Notes: a model not told the origin generated them from the sequence alone. Positions 16,964 to 26,927 are shown, counted from the first letter of the stretch. The stretch: DNA of 64,000 nt from Oceanicella sp. SM1341 (GCF_003448965.1 NZ_QRGC01000028.1:24724-88723), one strand, 5' to 3'. Made by a program: numbers and translations.

Positions 16964-18052
16964 TCACATGGCCTGGCGGGCGGACCCGGCGCTGCCCTGC
17001 GCCGCGATCCGCTCCGCGAGAGCGGGGATGTTGAGTTCCTCGTTCACGGCGCCGAGCTGCATCGCGGCCTTGGGCATGCCGTAGACGACGCAGCTCTCCG
17101 GCGACTGGCCGAGGCAGCGCGCACCGGCCTGGCGCATGGCCAGCATCCCGTCCGCGCCGTCCCGGCCCATGCCGGTGAGGATGACGCCGAGCGCCTGTTC
17201 TCCCGCGGACTGGGCCACGGAATGGAACAGCCGGTCGACCGAGGGGCAGTGGCCCGAGACCGGGTCCGTGCCGCCGACCTGGACAATCAGCCCGGCGCCG
17301 CTCCGCGTCACGGTCATGTGCCGGTCACCCGGGGCGATGCGGATCATCCCGGCCCGCAGGGGCTCGCCGTCACGGCCCTCGGCCACGTCGAGCCCGGTCT
17401 CGGCGGCGAGCCGGCCGGCGAAGCGCTCGGTATAGCCCGCAGGCATGTGCTGGGTGATCAGGATCGGCAGGGAACAGCGCCGCCCCAGGGCCTGGAAGAG
17501 CTGGCCGAGCGCGCCCACCCCTCCGGTCGAGGCGCCGATGGCGACCATGCGCCGGCCGGTGGGGGCAGCGGTGACCGCCGGGCGCCGCGCGGCCACGGCC
17601 GCGACGGCAGCGGGCGCGGGTGCACGCACCGCGCGTCGCTGCACCTTCGCCGCCGCCGCCACCCGCACCACGCTGCGCAGCAGCGGGCCCCAGGCCGCGG
17701 TGGCCTGCGGGCTGTCTGGCTTGGCGATCGCATCCACCGCCCCGATCGACAGCGCCTCCAGCGCCGTCTCGGTGCCGCGGGCGGTGAGCGAGGAGACCAT
17801 CACCACCGGCGTGGGGCGCAGGGTCATGATCTTCTCGAGGAAATCGAGCCCGTTCATCCCCGGCATTTCCACGTCGAGGGTGATCACGTCCGGGTCGAGG
17901 TTGCGGATCATCTCGCGCCCCTCGCCGACATGCGCGGCGAGGCCGACGACCTCGATGTCGCCATCGCCCGAGAGGGCGGAGCGGATCATCGCCCGCATCA
18001 GCGAGCTGTCGTCGACGACCACGACGCGGATGGGGCGGCCCCGGCCCGGCAT
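16964..18052 (-). CDS. cheB: Chemotaxis methylesterase CheB
   Basis: CheB removes methyl groups (and deamidates) from receptors when phosphorylated by CheA. A receiver domain (about 8-120, D14-D15 and phosphoacceptor D60) is joined by an Ala-rich linker to the methylesterase domain. The catalytic triad segments are visible: GASTGG (Ser), ITQHMPAGYT (His) and TGMGRDGADG (Asp). Length of 362 residues is normal. The start overlaps the cheD stop, so the two adaptation enzymes are coupled. Confidence 0.96.
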   Translation of the reverse strand: MPGRGRPIRVVVVDDSSLMRAMIRSALSGDGDIEVVGLAAHVGEGREMIRNLDPDVITLDVEMPGMNGLDFLEKIMTLRPTPVVMVSSLTARGTETALEALSIGAVDAIAKPDSPQATAAWGPLLRSVVRVAAAAKVQRRAVRAPAPAAVAAVAARRPAVTAAPTGRRMVAIGASTGGVGALGQLFQALGRRCSLPILITQHMPAGYTERFAGRLAAETGLDVAEGRDGEPLRAGMIRIAPGDRHMTVTRSGAGLIVQVGGTDPVSGHCPSVDRLFHSVAQSAGEQALGVILTGMGRDGADGMLAMRQAGARCLGQSPESCVVYGMPKAAMQLGAVNEELNIPALAERIAAQGSAGSARQAM

Positions 18053-18648
18053 CAGAACAGCTCCACGCCGCCGGCCTTCGGCGCGGCCTGGGCCTTGGTG
18101 CGCAGCGCCATTTCCTCGTTGCGCAGGCGGCGGTTGTCGGAGATCGGCAGCTTCAGCACCGAGGCGCGGCCCGAGTCGGGGAAGAAGAACACCCGGCGCG
18201 CCCGGTCTCCGCCGAGGTCCTGGGCGGTGATGCGGATGCCCTCGCGGCGCAGGTAATCGGCCACGAAGCGCGAGTTTCGGTCGCCCACGGTCTCGGCCGC
18301 GGAGACGTCGATCACGTTGGCACCGCCGAAGACCTTCGCCTCCAGCCGGCCCTTGGAGCCGCCGCGCTTGAGGATGTCGTTGATCAGCACTTCCATCGCG
18401 TGCACGCCGTAACGGGCCGATTTCTGGTCGGAATTCGTGTCACCGGGCAGCAGGAAATGGTTCAGCCCGCCGATGCCGAGCTGCGGGTCGCGGATGCAGG
18501 CCGCCACGCAGGAGCCCAGCAGGGTGACGAGGGCGAGATCCTTCTCGTCGGTCACGGCATGGAACCCGGGCAGGACCGTCTGGGTCATGGCGTTGATCTT
18601 GGGGTCCCAGAAATGGCCCTGGCGGCCGCGGTCGGCAGCGGTGCTCAT
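18052..18648 (-). CDS. cheD: Chemoreceptor glutamine deamidase CheD
   Basis: CheD deamidates glutamines in chemoreceptors. The catalytic Cys47 lies in LLGSCVAACIRD and His64 in GGLNHFLLPG. The start at 18648 (MSTAADRG) has AGGAG seven bases upstream; the open frame reaches 19521 but its upstream part is a shadow of cheR on the same strand. The protein is 198 residues, slightly longer than usual because of a short N-terminus. It lies 23 bp after cheR and overlaps cheB. Confidence 0.95.
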   Translation of the reverse strand: MSTAADRGRQGHFWDPKINAMTQTVLPGFHAVTDEKDLALVTLLGSCVAACIRDPQLGIGGLNHFLLPGDTNSDQKSARYGVHAMEVLINDILKRGGSKGRLEAKVFGGANVIDVSAAETVGDRNSRFVADYLRREGIRITAQDLGGDRARRVFFFPDSGRASVLKLPISDNRRLRNEEMALRTKAQAAPKAGGVELF

Positions 18649-18671
18649 GCGCGTCTCCTGTAGGTGGTCCG

Positions 18672-19496
18672 TCAGCAGGACAGAAGCTTGGGGTGTTCGC
18701 CGAGAAGCGATTCCGAGTGACCCAGGTAGAGAGCGCCGTGCGGCGCGAGCAGGTCGGCGAAACGGTCGACGATGCCGAGCTTGGTCTCGGTGTCGAAATA
18801 GATCAGCACGTTGCGGCAGAAGATGGCGTCGAACGGGCCCTTCACCGGCCATTGGTGCAGCAGGTTGAGCTGGCGGAAGCGGATGGGCGCCTTGAGCACC
18901 GGGCGCATCTCGAGCGTGCCGTCGGGCCGCTGGCTGGCAGCGGCCGAGAGCACCGCGGGGGGCACGCCGGTCACCCGGTCGGCGGCATAGACCCCGGCCG
19001 CGGCGCGGGCCAGAACATTGCTGTCGAGGTCGGTGGCGAGCAGCCGGTAATCCCAGCGATGCGCCAGCCCGCCCGCCGCCTGCATGGTCATCTGGATGGT
19101 GTAGGGCTCCTCGCCCGTCGAGCAGCCCGCAGACCAGATGCGGAAGCGCGAGGCCCCCTTCGCCATGCAGGGCTCGATCACCTCGCTGCGCAGGTGGTCG
19201 AAATGATGGCTCTCGCGAAAGAAGGAGGTGAGGTTGGTGGTGATGGCATTCATCAGCTCGCCGATCTCCGCCGCGCTTTCCGGGGAGTCGAGCAGGCGCA
19301 GGTAGCTGTCGAAATCCGTCAGCCCCAGCGCCCGCAGCCGGCGGCTGAGCCGGGTATGGACCATCTGGCGCTTGTGTTCCTTCAGCACGATGCCGGTGAG
19401 CTGGTAGACGCGCTCGGCGATGGCCTTGAAATTGGCCTCGGTCAGGACGGCGTCCTTGCCGGTTTCGGGCGAGGGGGAGCGGGGTGCGAGCGACAT
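18672..19496 (-). CDS. cheR: Chemotaxis methyltransferase CheR
   Basis: CheR methylates chemoreceptor glutamates using S-adenosylmethionine. The N-terminal helical domain (about 20-80) and the SAM domain are clear: ITTNLTSFFRESHHF, then FRIWSAGCSTGEEPYTIQM, then FCRNVLIYFDTETK. Length of 274 residues is normal. It starts 2 bp after the MCP stop. The MCP carries a C-terminal xWxxF pentapeptide that is a recognised docking site for CheR-type enzymes, which matches the adjacent genes. Confidence 0.96.
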   Translation of the reverse strand: MSLAPRSPSPETGKDAVLTEANFKAIAERVYQLTGIVLKEHKRQMVHTRLSRRLRALGLTDFDSYLRLLDSPESAAEIGELMNAITTNLTSFFRESHHFDHLRSEVIEPCMAKGASRFRIWSAGCSTGEEPYTIQMTMQAAGGLAHRWDYRLLATDLDSNVLARAAAGVYAADRVTGVPPAVLSAAASQRPDGTLEMRPVLKAPIRFRQLNLLHQWPVKGPFDAIFCRNVLIYFDTETKLGIVDRFADLLAPHGALYLGHSESLLGEHPKLLSC

Positions 19497-19498
19497 GT

Positions 19499-22400
19499 TC
19501 AGAACTCCGACCAGTCGTCATCGTGCGGCTGCGAGGCCGCGGGAGCTGCGGCCCGGGGCCGGGCGGCGGGGGCCTGGGGCGCCCGGGGCAGCGGGGTGGC
19601 AGGCTTGCCGCCGGGCCGGGGCGGGGCGGCTTTCGCCGGGGCGGGCTTTGCCGGCGCCGCTGCGGGTTTTGCCGCTGCGGGCTTTGCCGGAGCCGGGGCG
19701 GGCTTCGGCGCGGCGGGAGCTTTCGCCGGCGGCGCAGGGGCCCGGGAGGAGGCGGGGGCCGCCCGGCGGGCCCGGGCCAGCCGCTCCCATTCCGCGTCCT
19801 GGTGCCGCTCGCCCGGGGTGGCGGAGGGCGCGGAGGCCGGGCGGCGCGCGGCGGTGTCTGCCGGCGCGGCGCCGGCCACGGGCGGCAGGTCGGTGGCGGT
19901 TTTCCCGGTGCGGAACACGCCGATCAGCGCGCCGAGCTCGCCGGCGATCTCGGTGATCTGGCGCGCCGAGCCCGCACTCTCCTCCGCGGCCTGGGCATTG
20001 GCCTGGGTGCGCTGGTCCATGCTGCTGACCACCGAGGAGATCTCCTCGATGCCGGTGGACTGCTCGCGGCTGGCGTTGGAAATCTCCTCGATGGTCTCGG
20101 CCACGCGGCCGACGGATTCCACGATGCCCTTGAGCGAGGTGCCGGTGCCCTTCACCAGTTCCACGCCGCGCGCCACATGGGCCGAGCTGTCCTGGATCAG
20201 GTCCTTGATGTCGCGCGCCGCCTGGCTGGAGCGCTGCGCGAGGGTGCGCACCTCGGAGGCGACCACGGCGAAGCCCTTGCCGGCATCGCCCGCCCGCGCC
20301 GCCTCCACCGCCGCGTTCAGCGCCAGCAGGTTGGTCTGGAAGGCGATGGAGTCGATCACCGCGGTGATGTCGGAGATCTTGCCCGCACTCTCCTCGATCT
20401 CGCCCATGGCCGAGACCGCGTTGCCCACCACCGCCTGGCCCTCGCTGGCCCGGCCCGCGGCATCCCGGGCGAGCCCGGTCACCTTGGCGGCGTTCTCGGC
20501 GCTGGCGCGCACGTTGGCGGTCATCTCCTCCATGGTCGCGGCCGTCTCCTCCAGCGAGGCGGCCTGTTCCTCGGCGCGCTTGGCGAGATCGGTCGCCCCG
20601 GTGAGGATGGCGCGGCTGCTGTTGGTCATGCGGCCCTGGGCGGCGGAGAGCCGCGTCACCAGGTCGCTCAGGGTCTCGAGGCTGCGGTTGGTGACCTCGG
20701 CGAGGCGCTGGTACTGGCCGCCGCGCGCAGCGTCCATGCGCCGGGTCATGTCGCCCTCGGCCAGCGCGCCGAGCACGCCGTCGAGCTCGGCGAGGAAGCC
20801 GCTCACCAGCTCGCCGATCCGGTTCACCCCCTGCGCCGCCTCGCGGATGAACCCGTCCTGGCTCTCCACCTCCATGCGGCGGGAGAAATCCCCCGCCCCG
20901 ATCGCCGCGATCATCTGGGAGATCTGCTGCTCGGCCGCGCGCTGGCGGGTGCGCTCGGTCCATTGCGTGACGTAGCCCAGCAGGCTGCCGTCCTCCAGGT
21001 GCACCGGGGCGAGGATCATCTCGAAGACCCGGTTGTCGAAGGCAAGCTCGCTGGTGACCGGGCTCTCCATCACCTCGAGATTGCGCCGCTCCAGCACGCC
21101 GCCGCGCCCGAACGTGTCGAGGTAGCGGCCGATGAACCGGCCGTCCCAGCCCGGGATCTGCTGCTGGAAGAAGCCGCGCGAGCTCTCCAGCGCCTTCTTC
21201 AGCGCGGTGTTGAGATAGACGATCTGGCGGTTCTCGTCGGCGAGCAGGAACAGCGCGGAGGAACTCTCCACCGCCGCCCCCACGCGCTTGGCCTCGGCGG
21301 AGGATTCGTGGATGGCGAAGAGCGCGCGCGACAGCTCGCCGATCTCGTCGCGCCGGGTGGCGGCGGGCACCTCGGCCGGCTCGCCCTCCGCGAGCTTCTT
21401 CACCGCGCCGGTGATGCCCAGGATCGGGCCGGTGAAGCTGCGCGACAGCAGGTAGCCCAGCAGCGCGGCGCCCAGCACCAGCAGCGCCGAGATGCCCAGG
21501 ATCCGCAGCCCCAGCGCCCGTACCGGGGCCAGGAACACCTCCTCGGGCACCTGCGAGACCATGCGCCAGGGGATGGTGGCGCCGGGCATCTGCGGCACCG
21601 GGGCAATGGCGACATGCGCGGTTTCGCCGGTGAGCCCGGTCGCGGTGCCCACGCCCCCTTCCGGCGCGCCGGCATCGAAGCGGGAGGCGAGGATGTCGTT
21701 CTCCGGCGTCAGGCTCGTGTCGCTGCGCAGCAGGCCGTCCGGGCCGACGAGAAAGGAATAGCGCCCGGTCTCCGGGTCGTCCTCCGCCTCGAACAGGCTC
21801 TCGATCCGATCGGAGGGGATCTGCGCGGCCATCACCCCCTCGAGCGCGCCGGACGCGCTCCAGACCCCCAGGGCCATGAAGCTCGCCGGTGCGCCGGCGC
21901 TCGGCCCGTAGGGGCGGAAATCGGAGAAGGCGACGCCGCCGCCCGGACCGGCCTCCCGCACCCGGGCATAGACCTCGCCCAGGCCGGAGGCGGCCAGCGG
22001 CCCGGCGGAGAGGTCATCGCCGAAATCCGCTTCCTTGAACACGGTGTAGAGCACCTGGCCCGCGGGGCCGACCAGGAAGAGGTCGTGGTAGCCGCGGCTT
22101 TCCTGGAAGGCGCGCAGGCCCGGGTGCCAGAGGGCATGTGCGGCGGAATAGGCCGAACCGTCGCCGGCATCGTCCAGCGCCTGGCGGCTGCCGGCGGGAT
22201 TGGGGTTGTCCTCGAGGTAGCGCCGGCGCAGCGCGCCCGCCTCCCCCGCCGCCCAGCCCTCGCGGAAGGCGGCGATCCCGCCGCCGGCCCGCACCGAGCC
22301 CGCCAGGTACGCAAGGTCGTTCCGGACCTCGCCGAGATACGCAGCCACCGCCGCCGCCTCGCGCCGGACCCGGGCAGTGAGGTTGTCCTCGGCCCGCGTC

Positions 22401-22531
22401 ACCGCCGCTTCCCGCGCGTTGAAGTAACTCATGCCCCCCACCGCCGCGGCGACGACGAGGCACAGCCCCGCCACCATGAAGGTGAGCTGGGTGCGCAGGC
22501 TGCGGGACAGGACGGCGGGCAGGAGACGCAT
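19499..22531 (-). CDS. Methyl-accepting chemotaxis protein with PAS, two HAMP regions and CheR-docking tail
   Basis: A 1010-residue chemoreceptor. There is a membrane helix at about 16-38, a large periplasmic sensor (about 40-355, Cache-like with FREGWAAGE and [14 protein letters not shown]), a second helix (about 362-383), a HAMP domain, a PAS region with a [20 protein letters not shown] start (about 455-560), another HAMP-like stretch (about 575-640) and a signalling domain. The signalling tip [20 protein letters not shown] is conserved. The tail is a long Ala/Pro/Lys linker encoded by imperfect repeats at about 19600-19760. It ends DWSEF (1006-1010), an xWxxF CheR/CheB docking pentapeptide. 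The ligand cannot be told from sequence. Confidence 0.9.
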   Translation of the reverse strand: MRLLPAVLSRSLRTQLTFMVAGLCLVVAAAVGGMSYFNAREAAVTRAEDNLTARVRREAAAVAAYLGEVRNDLAYLAGSVRAGGGIAAFREGWAAGEAGALRRRYLEDNPNPAGSRQALDDAGDGSAYSAAHALWHPGLRAFQESRGYHDLFLVGPAGQVLYTVFKEADFGDDLSAGPLAASGLGEVYARVREAGPGGGVAFSDFRPYGPSAGAPASFMALGVWSASGALEGVMAAQIPSDRIESLFEAEDDPETGRYSFLVGPDGLLRSDTSLTPENDILASRFDAGAPEGGVGTATGLTGETAHVAIAPVPQMPGATIPWRMVSQVPEEVFLAPVRALGLRILGISALLVLGAALLGYLLSRSFTGPILGITGAVKKLAEGEPAEVPAATRRDEIGELSRALFAIHESSAEAKRVGAAVESSSALFLLADENRQIVYLNTALKKALESSRGFFQQQIPGWDGRFIGRYLDTFGRGGVLERRNLEVMESPVTSELAFDNRVFEMILAPVHLEDGSLLGYVTQWTERTRQRAAEQQISQMIAAIGAGDFSRRMEVESQDGFIREAAQGVNRIGELVSGFLAELDGVLGALAEGDMTRRMDAARGGQYQRLAEVTNRSLETLSDLVTRLSAAQGRMTNSSRAILTGATDLAKRAEEQAASLEETAATMEEMTANVRASAENAAKVTGLARDAAGRASEGQAVVGNAVSAMGEIEESAGKISDITAVIDSIAFQTNLLALNAAVEAARAGDAGKGFAVVASEVRTLAQRSSQAARDIKDLIQDSSAHVARGVELVKGTGTSLKGIVESVGRVAETIEEISNASREQSTGIEEISSVVSSMDQRTQANAQAAEESAGSARQITEIAGELGALIGVFRTGKTATDLPPVAGAAPADTAARRPASAPSATPGERHQDAEWERLARARRAAPASSRAPAPPAKAPAAPKPAPAPAKPAAAKPAAAPAKPAPAKAAPPRPGGKPATPLPRAPQAPAARPRAAAPAASQPHDDDWSEF

Positions 22532-22562
22532 GGCAGGGGTTCCGTTGGCGAGGGCCGGTGCT

Positions 22563-23051
22563 TCAGAGGGTCTCGAAGCCCTGGGTGACGAAGAGCGAGG
22601 CGAGGTCGAGCAGTGCCACCATCACCTCCTCGGTGTTCACCAGGCCCGAGATGGCGCTGGCGTCCCCCTCCCCGGCCGAGGACGGCACCGGGCGGATCTC
22701 GTCGGCGGAGACCGAGACGATGTCGGAGACCGCGTCGACCAGCACGCCCACGGTCTGCTCGCGGATGGCCACGATCACCACCACGTGGTTCTCGGTCGCC
22801 TCGGTCATCTCGCCGCTGAAGCGCGCGCGCAGGTCATGCACCGGCACGATGGTGCCGCGCAGGTTCAGCACGCCGCGGGTGAAATGCGGCTGGTTGGGCA
22901 GCGCCGTGGTCGGCGACCACTGCTTGATCTCGCGCACCTGCTTGATGTCGACGCCGTAGACACGGTCGCCCACCAGGAAGGTCACGTACTGTTTCGTGCG
23001 TCCGCTGCCCTGGGCCTGCGGATCGTCGAGTTCGAGGCCGAAGTCGCTCAA
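22563..23051 (-). CDS. cheW: Chemotaxis adaptor CheW
   Basis: CheW couples receptors to CheA. The 162-residue CheW domain has [37 protein letters not shown] and [14 protein letters not shown], the standard signatures. Its start overlaps the cheA stop, and it is 31 bp upstream of the MCP. All partners of the core array (MCP, CheW, CheA) are encoded together. Confidence 0.95.
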   Translation of the reverse strand: MSDFGLELDDPQAQGSGRTKQYVTFLVGDRVYGVDIKQVREIKQWSPTTALPNQPHFTRGVLNLRGTIVPVHDLRARFSGEMTEATENHVVVIVAIREQTVGVLVDAVSDIVSVSADEIRPVPSSAGEGDASAISGLVNTEEVMVALLDLASLFVTQGFETL

Positions 23052-25195
23052 TGGTACATCTCCATGCCGGAAGACGCCCCGGGGCCGCCCCTTACGAGCG
23101 CGGGCACGTCTAGGATGAGGGCGACGCGGCCGTCGCCGAGAATGGTGGCGCCCGAGACACCCTCGACGCGGCGGAAGTTCGCCTCGAGGCTCTTGAGCAC
23201 CACCTGCCGCTGGCCGATGAGTTCGTCTACGAGGAGCGCCACCAGGCCGTTGGTCTCGGTGTCGACCACGATGGCCATGTCCTCCTGGCGCACCGGCCCC
23301 TCCACCCGCAGCGCCTGGCGCAGCGAGATCAGCGGCAGGTACTGGCCGCGCAGGAACATCACCCGGGAGCCGTTGGGCAGCGCCTCGGTCTGTTCCTCCT
23401 CGATCCGGAGCGCCTCGATCACCGAGGAGAGCGGCAGGATGAAGCGCTGGTCGCCGACGCAGATGGTCATCCCGTCGAGCACCGCGAGGGTGAGCGGCAG
23501 GGTGATCATGAACTTCAGCCCCTTGCCCGGCACGTTCTTGAGCGTGCAGCGGCCGCCGAGGGTCTGGATCTTCTTCTTCACCACGTCCATGCCCACGCCG
23601 CGCCCGGAGACCGAGGAGATCTCGGAGGCGGTGGAGAAGCCGGGGTGGAAGATCAGGTTGTCGATGTCGTCGGGGGAGAGCTGGTCCTCGGGCTGCACGA
23701 GACCCTTCTCGATCGCCTTGGCCAGCACCCGGTCGCGGTTGATGCCGCGGCCGTCGTCCTCGATGGAGATGATCACCCGCTCGCCGCGGTGCTCGGCGGC
23801 GAGGCGGATGGTGCCGATGCGCGGCTTGCCGATCTGCTCGCGCTCGTCGTTGCCCTCCAGCCCGTGGTCCATCGAGTTGCGCAGCATGTGGGTGAGGGGC
23901 TCGGCGAGCTCCTCGATCACCGTGGTGTCGACCTCCGTATGCTCGCCCGAGAGCACCAGGCGCGCCTCCTTCTTCAGCGTGTCCGACAAATCGCGCACCA
24001 CGCGCGGCATGCGCTGGAACACCGACTTCACCGGCTGGGCGCGGATCGCCATCACGCTTTCCTGCAGCTCGCGGGTCTGGCGGGTCATGCTCTCCACCGC
24101 GTGGCCGAGCTCCAGGTTTCCGGAGGTGTCGATCTCCGAGAGCTTCTGCGCCATCACCGCCTGGGTGATGACGATCTCGCCCACGAGGTTCACCAGCCGG
24201 TCGATGCGCGGCAGCTCGACGCGCAGCGACTTGGCGATCTTGGGCTTTTCCACCGGGTGCTCGCCATCGTCGCCGCCGGAGGCGGGCTTGCCGCCCCCGT
24301 TCCTGCCGCCGCCGCCGCCGCCGGACGCGGCGGGCGGGGCCGCCGGCGGCGGGGCCGCGGCCGCGGTCGGGCGCGTGTCGGGTGCGGGAGCCGCCGGGGC
24401 CGCCGCCGCTGCCGGCGCTGCCGCCGGCGCTTCAGGCTCCCCCGCGGGGTCCGCCCCCTCCTCGGGGGCGGGCAGGATCACCTCGATGTCGACGGCATGG
24501 CTGTAGAAGTCGAAGAACCCGTTGAGCGCCGTGGCCGGCGCGTCGCTCTCGAAATCGAGCAGCCAGGACAGGCCCGGGGCATGCAGGTCCAGCTCGCCCA
24601 GCGGCGCGATCTCCTCGGGCGCGGTGACCCGGCTGAGCCCGTGCGCCTTGAGCGCCCGGATCATCTTCAGCGGATCATGGCCGGAGAAGAGGAAATTCTC
24701 CCCCAGCGTGAGACGGACGGAGAATTCGTGGAAACCGCCCTCCTCGAGCAGCTCCTCGACCACCGGGGCGGGGGCCGCCTCGGCCGGCTTCTCGGCCGGG
24801 GCCTCGAGGTTGCCCAGCTCGCGCAGCTCGCCCAGCACCCGCTCCACCCGCTCCTCGGGCAGGCTGCCCCCGTCGCGCGCGTGCTCCACCAGCACCGCGA
24901 TCACGTCGCCGGCCCGCATCAGGATGCTGCACACCTCCGGCGTGAGCTCGAGCGTCTCGGAGCGCACCTGGTCCATCACCGTCTCGAAGACATGCGCGAA
25001 GGCGATCAGGTCGCGGAAGCCGAAGGCCGCAGCGCCGCCCTTGATCGAGTGCACGGCCCGGAACGCGGCGTTCACCGTGTCCATCGACCCCTCCCCGTCG
25101 AGCAGCTCGTCCAGCCGCTCCTGCAGGTCGACCAGCAGCTCGGAACATTCCGAGAAGAAGATCGCCTGGTAGTCCTCAGCATCGTCCATCGCCAT
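23048..25195 (-). CDS. cheA: Chemotaxis histidine kinase CheA
   Basis: CheA phosphorylates CheY and CheB in response to receptors. Domains in order: HPt (about 1-110) with H49 in RAVHSIKGGAAAFGF; an intermediate region with a Pro/Ala/Gly-rich linker (about 245-320); the dimerisation helix LPRIDRLVNLVGEIVITQAV; the HATPase with LTHMLRNSMDHGLE (N box), EDDGRGI and SGRGVGMDVV (G boxes); and the C-terminal CheW-like domain. Length of 715 residues is normal. It follows cheY by 16 bp and overlaps cheW. Confidence 0.97.
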   Translation of the reverse strand: MAMDDAEDYQAIFFSECSELLVDLQERLDELLDGEGSMDTVNAAFRAVHSIKGGAAAFGFRDLIAFAHVFETVMDQVRSETLELTPEVCSILMRAGDVIAVLVEHARDGGSLPEERVERVLGELRELGNLEAPAEKPAEAAPAPVVEELLEEGGFHEFSVRLTLGENFLFSGHDPLKMIRALKAHGLSRVTAPEEIAPLGELDLHAPGLSWLLDFESDAPATALNGFFDFYSHAVDIEVILPAPEEGADPAGEPEAPAAAPAAAAAPAAPAPDTRPTAAAAPPPAAPPAASGGGGGGRNGGGKPASGGDDGEHPVEKPKIAKSLRVELPRIDRLVNLVGEIVITQAVMAQKLSEIDTSGNLELGHAVESMTRQTRELQESVMAIRAQPVKSVFQRMPRVVRDLSDTLKKEARLVLSGEHTEVDTTVIEELAEPLTHMLRNSMDHGLEGNDEREQIGKPRIGTIRLAAEHRGERVIISIEDDGRGINRDRVLAKAIEKGLVQPEDQLSPDDIDNLIFHPGFSTASEISSVSGRGVGMDVVKKKIQTLGGRCTLKNVPGKGLKFMITLPLTLAVLDGMTICVGDQRFILPLSSVIEALRIEEEQTEALPNGSRVMFLRGQYLPLISLRQALRVEGPVRQEDMAIVVDTETNGLVALLVDELIGQRQVVLKSLEANFRRVEGVSGATILGDGRVALILDVPALVRGGPGASSGMEMYH

Positions 25196-25211
25196 GTCGC
25201 GCTCCCTCCGC

Positions 25212-25571
25212 TCAGGTCAGCTGGTCGACCAGTTTGAGAACCTGGTCGGGGTCGAAGGGCTTGGTGAGCCAGCCGGTGGCGCCCACCGCGCGGGCGCGCT
25301 GCTTGAGCCGGTCGGCGGTCTCGGTGGTCAGCAGCAGCATCGGCAGGCCCTGGCCCTCCGGCTCCTTGCGGGCGGCCTCGATGAAATCGAGCCCGTCCAT
25401 CACCGGCATGGTGAGGTCGGTGATCACGATGTCGGGCTTGTGGGCCTTGAGCTGGTCCAGCGCCTCCTGGCCGTTGCCGGCCTCGTAGACGTCATGCCCG
25501 GCGCCGCGCAGGCAGTCGCAGAGCATGTTGCGCAGGGATACGGCGTCATCCACGGCCAGAATCCGTTTCAT
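25212..25571 (-). CDS. cheY: CheY-type response regulator (early gene)
   Basis: A single receiver domain of 119 residues with D8-D9, phosphoacceptor D52 in DIVITDLTMPVMDG, a TTE switch motif (LLLTTETADR) and GWLTKPFDPDQ. It lies directly upstream of cheA and overlaps the STAS gene by 4 bp. Its place beside fliM and CheA makes it a good candidate for the motor-binding CheY. The other CheY at 16555 differs in sequence, so two signal outputs or a sink are possible. Confidence 0.92.
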   Translation of the reverse strand: MKRILAVDDAVSLRNMLCDCLRGAGHDVYEAGNGQEALDQLKAHKPDIVITDLTMPVMDGLDFIEAARKEPEGQGLPMLLLTTETADRLKQRARAVGATGWLTKPFDPDQVLKLVDQLT

Positions 25572-25843
25572 TGGCAGAACTCCATCTTCATCAGGTCCTG
25601 GAACAGACCGAGATCCGAAAACGCATCGACAAACCCGGCACTTGGCCGGATCACGCTGATCTTGCCGCCCTCCTCGGCCAGCGCCCGCCCCACGGCGGTC
25701 AGCGCCAGCACGAAGGCGGTGGGCAGGTCCTCGACGCCGCTCGCGTCGATGACCGGAGCGGCGGGGGTCTGCCGCATCTCGGCCAGGAAGGCCTCCGCCG
25801 CCGGCAGGGTCGGGCGGGCCGGTAGGGTGTGGGTCGGTGTCAT
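25568..25843 (-). CDS. STAS-domain protein in the che operon
   Basis: A 91-residue protein with the STAS/anti-anti-sigma-like pattern: PVIDASGVEDLPTAFVLAL, then ISVIRPSAGFVDAFSDLGLF. Small STAS proteins are frequent at the head of chemotaxis operons. The start at 25843 overlaps the fliM stop (ATGA-type), and the longer open frame upstream is a shadow of fliM. The residue at the usual phosphorylated Ser (in DASGVED) is a serine, so regulation by a serine kinase is possible. Partner and role are unknown. Confidence 0.72.
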   Translation of the reverse strand: MTPTHTLPARPTLPAAEAFLAEMRQTPAAPVIDASGVEDLPTAFVLALTAVGRALAEEGGKISVIRPSAGFVDAFSDLGLFQDLMKMEFCQ

Positions 25844-26805
25844 GCGCCGGTCTCTCCTGTCAGGCTGCGGATGTGCTTCACGAAATCGGGGTCGGGCGGC
25901 AGGGTGAGCTTCACCGCCTTTTGGCCCTCGAAGGCGCCGAGCCGGCCCACGGCCAGCGGCACCTCGTCCTGGCCGGGCAGCATCAGCTCGATGCGGCTGC
26001 GCCCCGAGGCCGGGATCTCGAGCACATCGCCCTCCTTCCATTCCTGGATGGCGCCGAGGTCGAGATGCAGGCGGTGGATGACGGAGGTGACGCGCACCGG
26101 CGCCTCGCGCGCCGCCCGGCTCATGCGGTTCGACCACAGGTCGAGCAGGTTGCGCTCCGAGGCCGAGGAGGTGCGGCGCTGCGAGGCCGCCTTGAAACTG
26201 TCGAGCACCGAGAGGGGGATGACCATGTCGAAATCCCCCGAGCGCGCCGCCTCGCCGATGTCCAGGCTCACGTTGAGCACCAGCACGTCGGCATTGTCGG
26301 GGGCGATGCGGGCCATGGTGACGTGCTGCTCGAACTGGCGCAGCGACATCCACTCCAGCTCCGGCGCGCCGAGGTAGATGCTGATCGCCTGGGTGAAGGC
26401 GCCGATCAGCGCATTGACGAAATCCGAGCACAGCGCGCAGTCGAGCGGCGTGATCGAGCGCGCGGTGGGCACCGGCGACTGCTCGGTGTCCCCGCCCATG
26501 CGCAGGTCGACGATGTGGTAGATCAGGTCGTTGGAGATGTTCACCAGCGCCGAGGCCGGGGAGTTCTTCACCTCCACCACGCCCAGCATCGCCGGCACGG
26601 GGATCGATTCGAGCACCCGGGAGAGCTTGCGCACCTCGCAGTCCAGGATGATCGAGGAGGTGATGGTGCGCAGCAGCCGGCGCAGCCGGTCGTCGAGGAT
26701 CTTGGCGAAATCCTCCCCGATCATCTCCACCTGGGGGATCGGCGATCGGCTCACGCGCGCCGAGCTGATCTTTCGCGCAACGATGGTCTGCCCGGCTTCG
26801 CTCAT
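25840..26805 (-). CDS. fliM: Flagellar motor switch protein FliM (without the N-terminal CheY-binding motif)
   Basis: FliM forms the C-ring middle. The start at 26805 (MSEAGQTIVARKISSARV) has AGGGGA upstream. The middle domain (about 25-210) has EMIGEDFAKILDDRLRRLLRT, and the C-terminal FliMN domain includes RLHLDLGAIQEWKEGDVLEI. The usual start of FliM, the CheY-P-binding LSQxEIDALL motif, is missing, and no such motif occurs in the open frame upstream. At 321 residues it is a little shorter than canonical FliM. It starts the long che operon and is divergent from motB across a 263-bp promoter region. Confidence 0.88.
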   Translation of the reverse strand: MSEAGQTIVARKISSARVSRSPIPQVEMIGEDFAKILDDRLRRLLRTITSSIILDCEVRKLSRVLESIPVPAMLGVVEVKNSPASALVNISNDLIYHIVDLRMGGDTEQSPVPTARSITPLDCALCSDFVNALIGAFTQAISIYLGAPELEWMSLRQFEQHVTMARIAPDNADVLVLNVSLDIGEAARSGDFDMVIPLSVLDSFKAASQRRTSSASERNLLDLWSNRMSRAAREAPVRVTSVIHRLHLDLGAIQEWKEGDVLEIPASGRSRIELMLPGQDEVPLAVGRLGAFEGQKAVKLTLPPDPDFVKHIRSLTGETGA

Positions 26806-26927
26806 CTGGTCCCCTGCCTCGAACGGCTTCTCCGCCACCCGGAGCACCGCACCCGTTCGGGGGGGATCTCCGGGGCCCGGGCACACCAGCGGCCCGGGAA
26901 CGAGGCCGGAGTTTTCGCCGCTCTCTA

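Noticed and set aside
18652..19521. A longer CheD that begins inside the cheR region
   Set aside because: Upstream of 18648 the frame is a shadow of cheR on the same strand; AGGAG and a normal CheD start are at 18648.
19484..22588. A 1034-codon open frame opposite the MCP gene
   Set aside because: It mirrors the MCP codons exactly and shows Arg/Gly/His-rich low-complexity sequence; the MCP on the other strand has clear domains.
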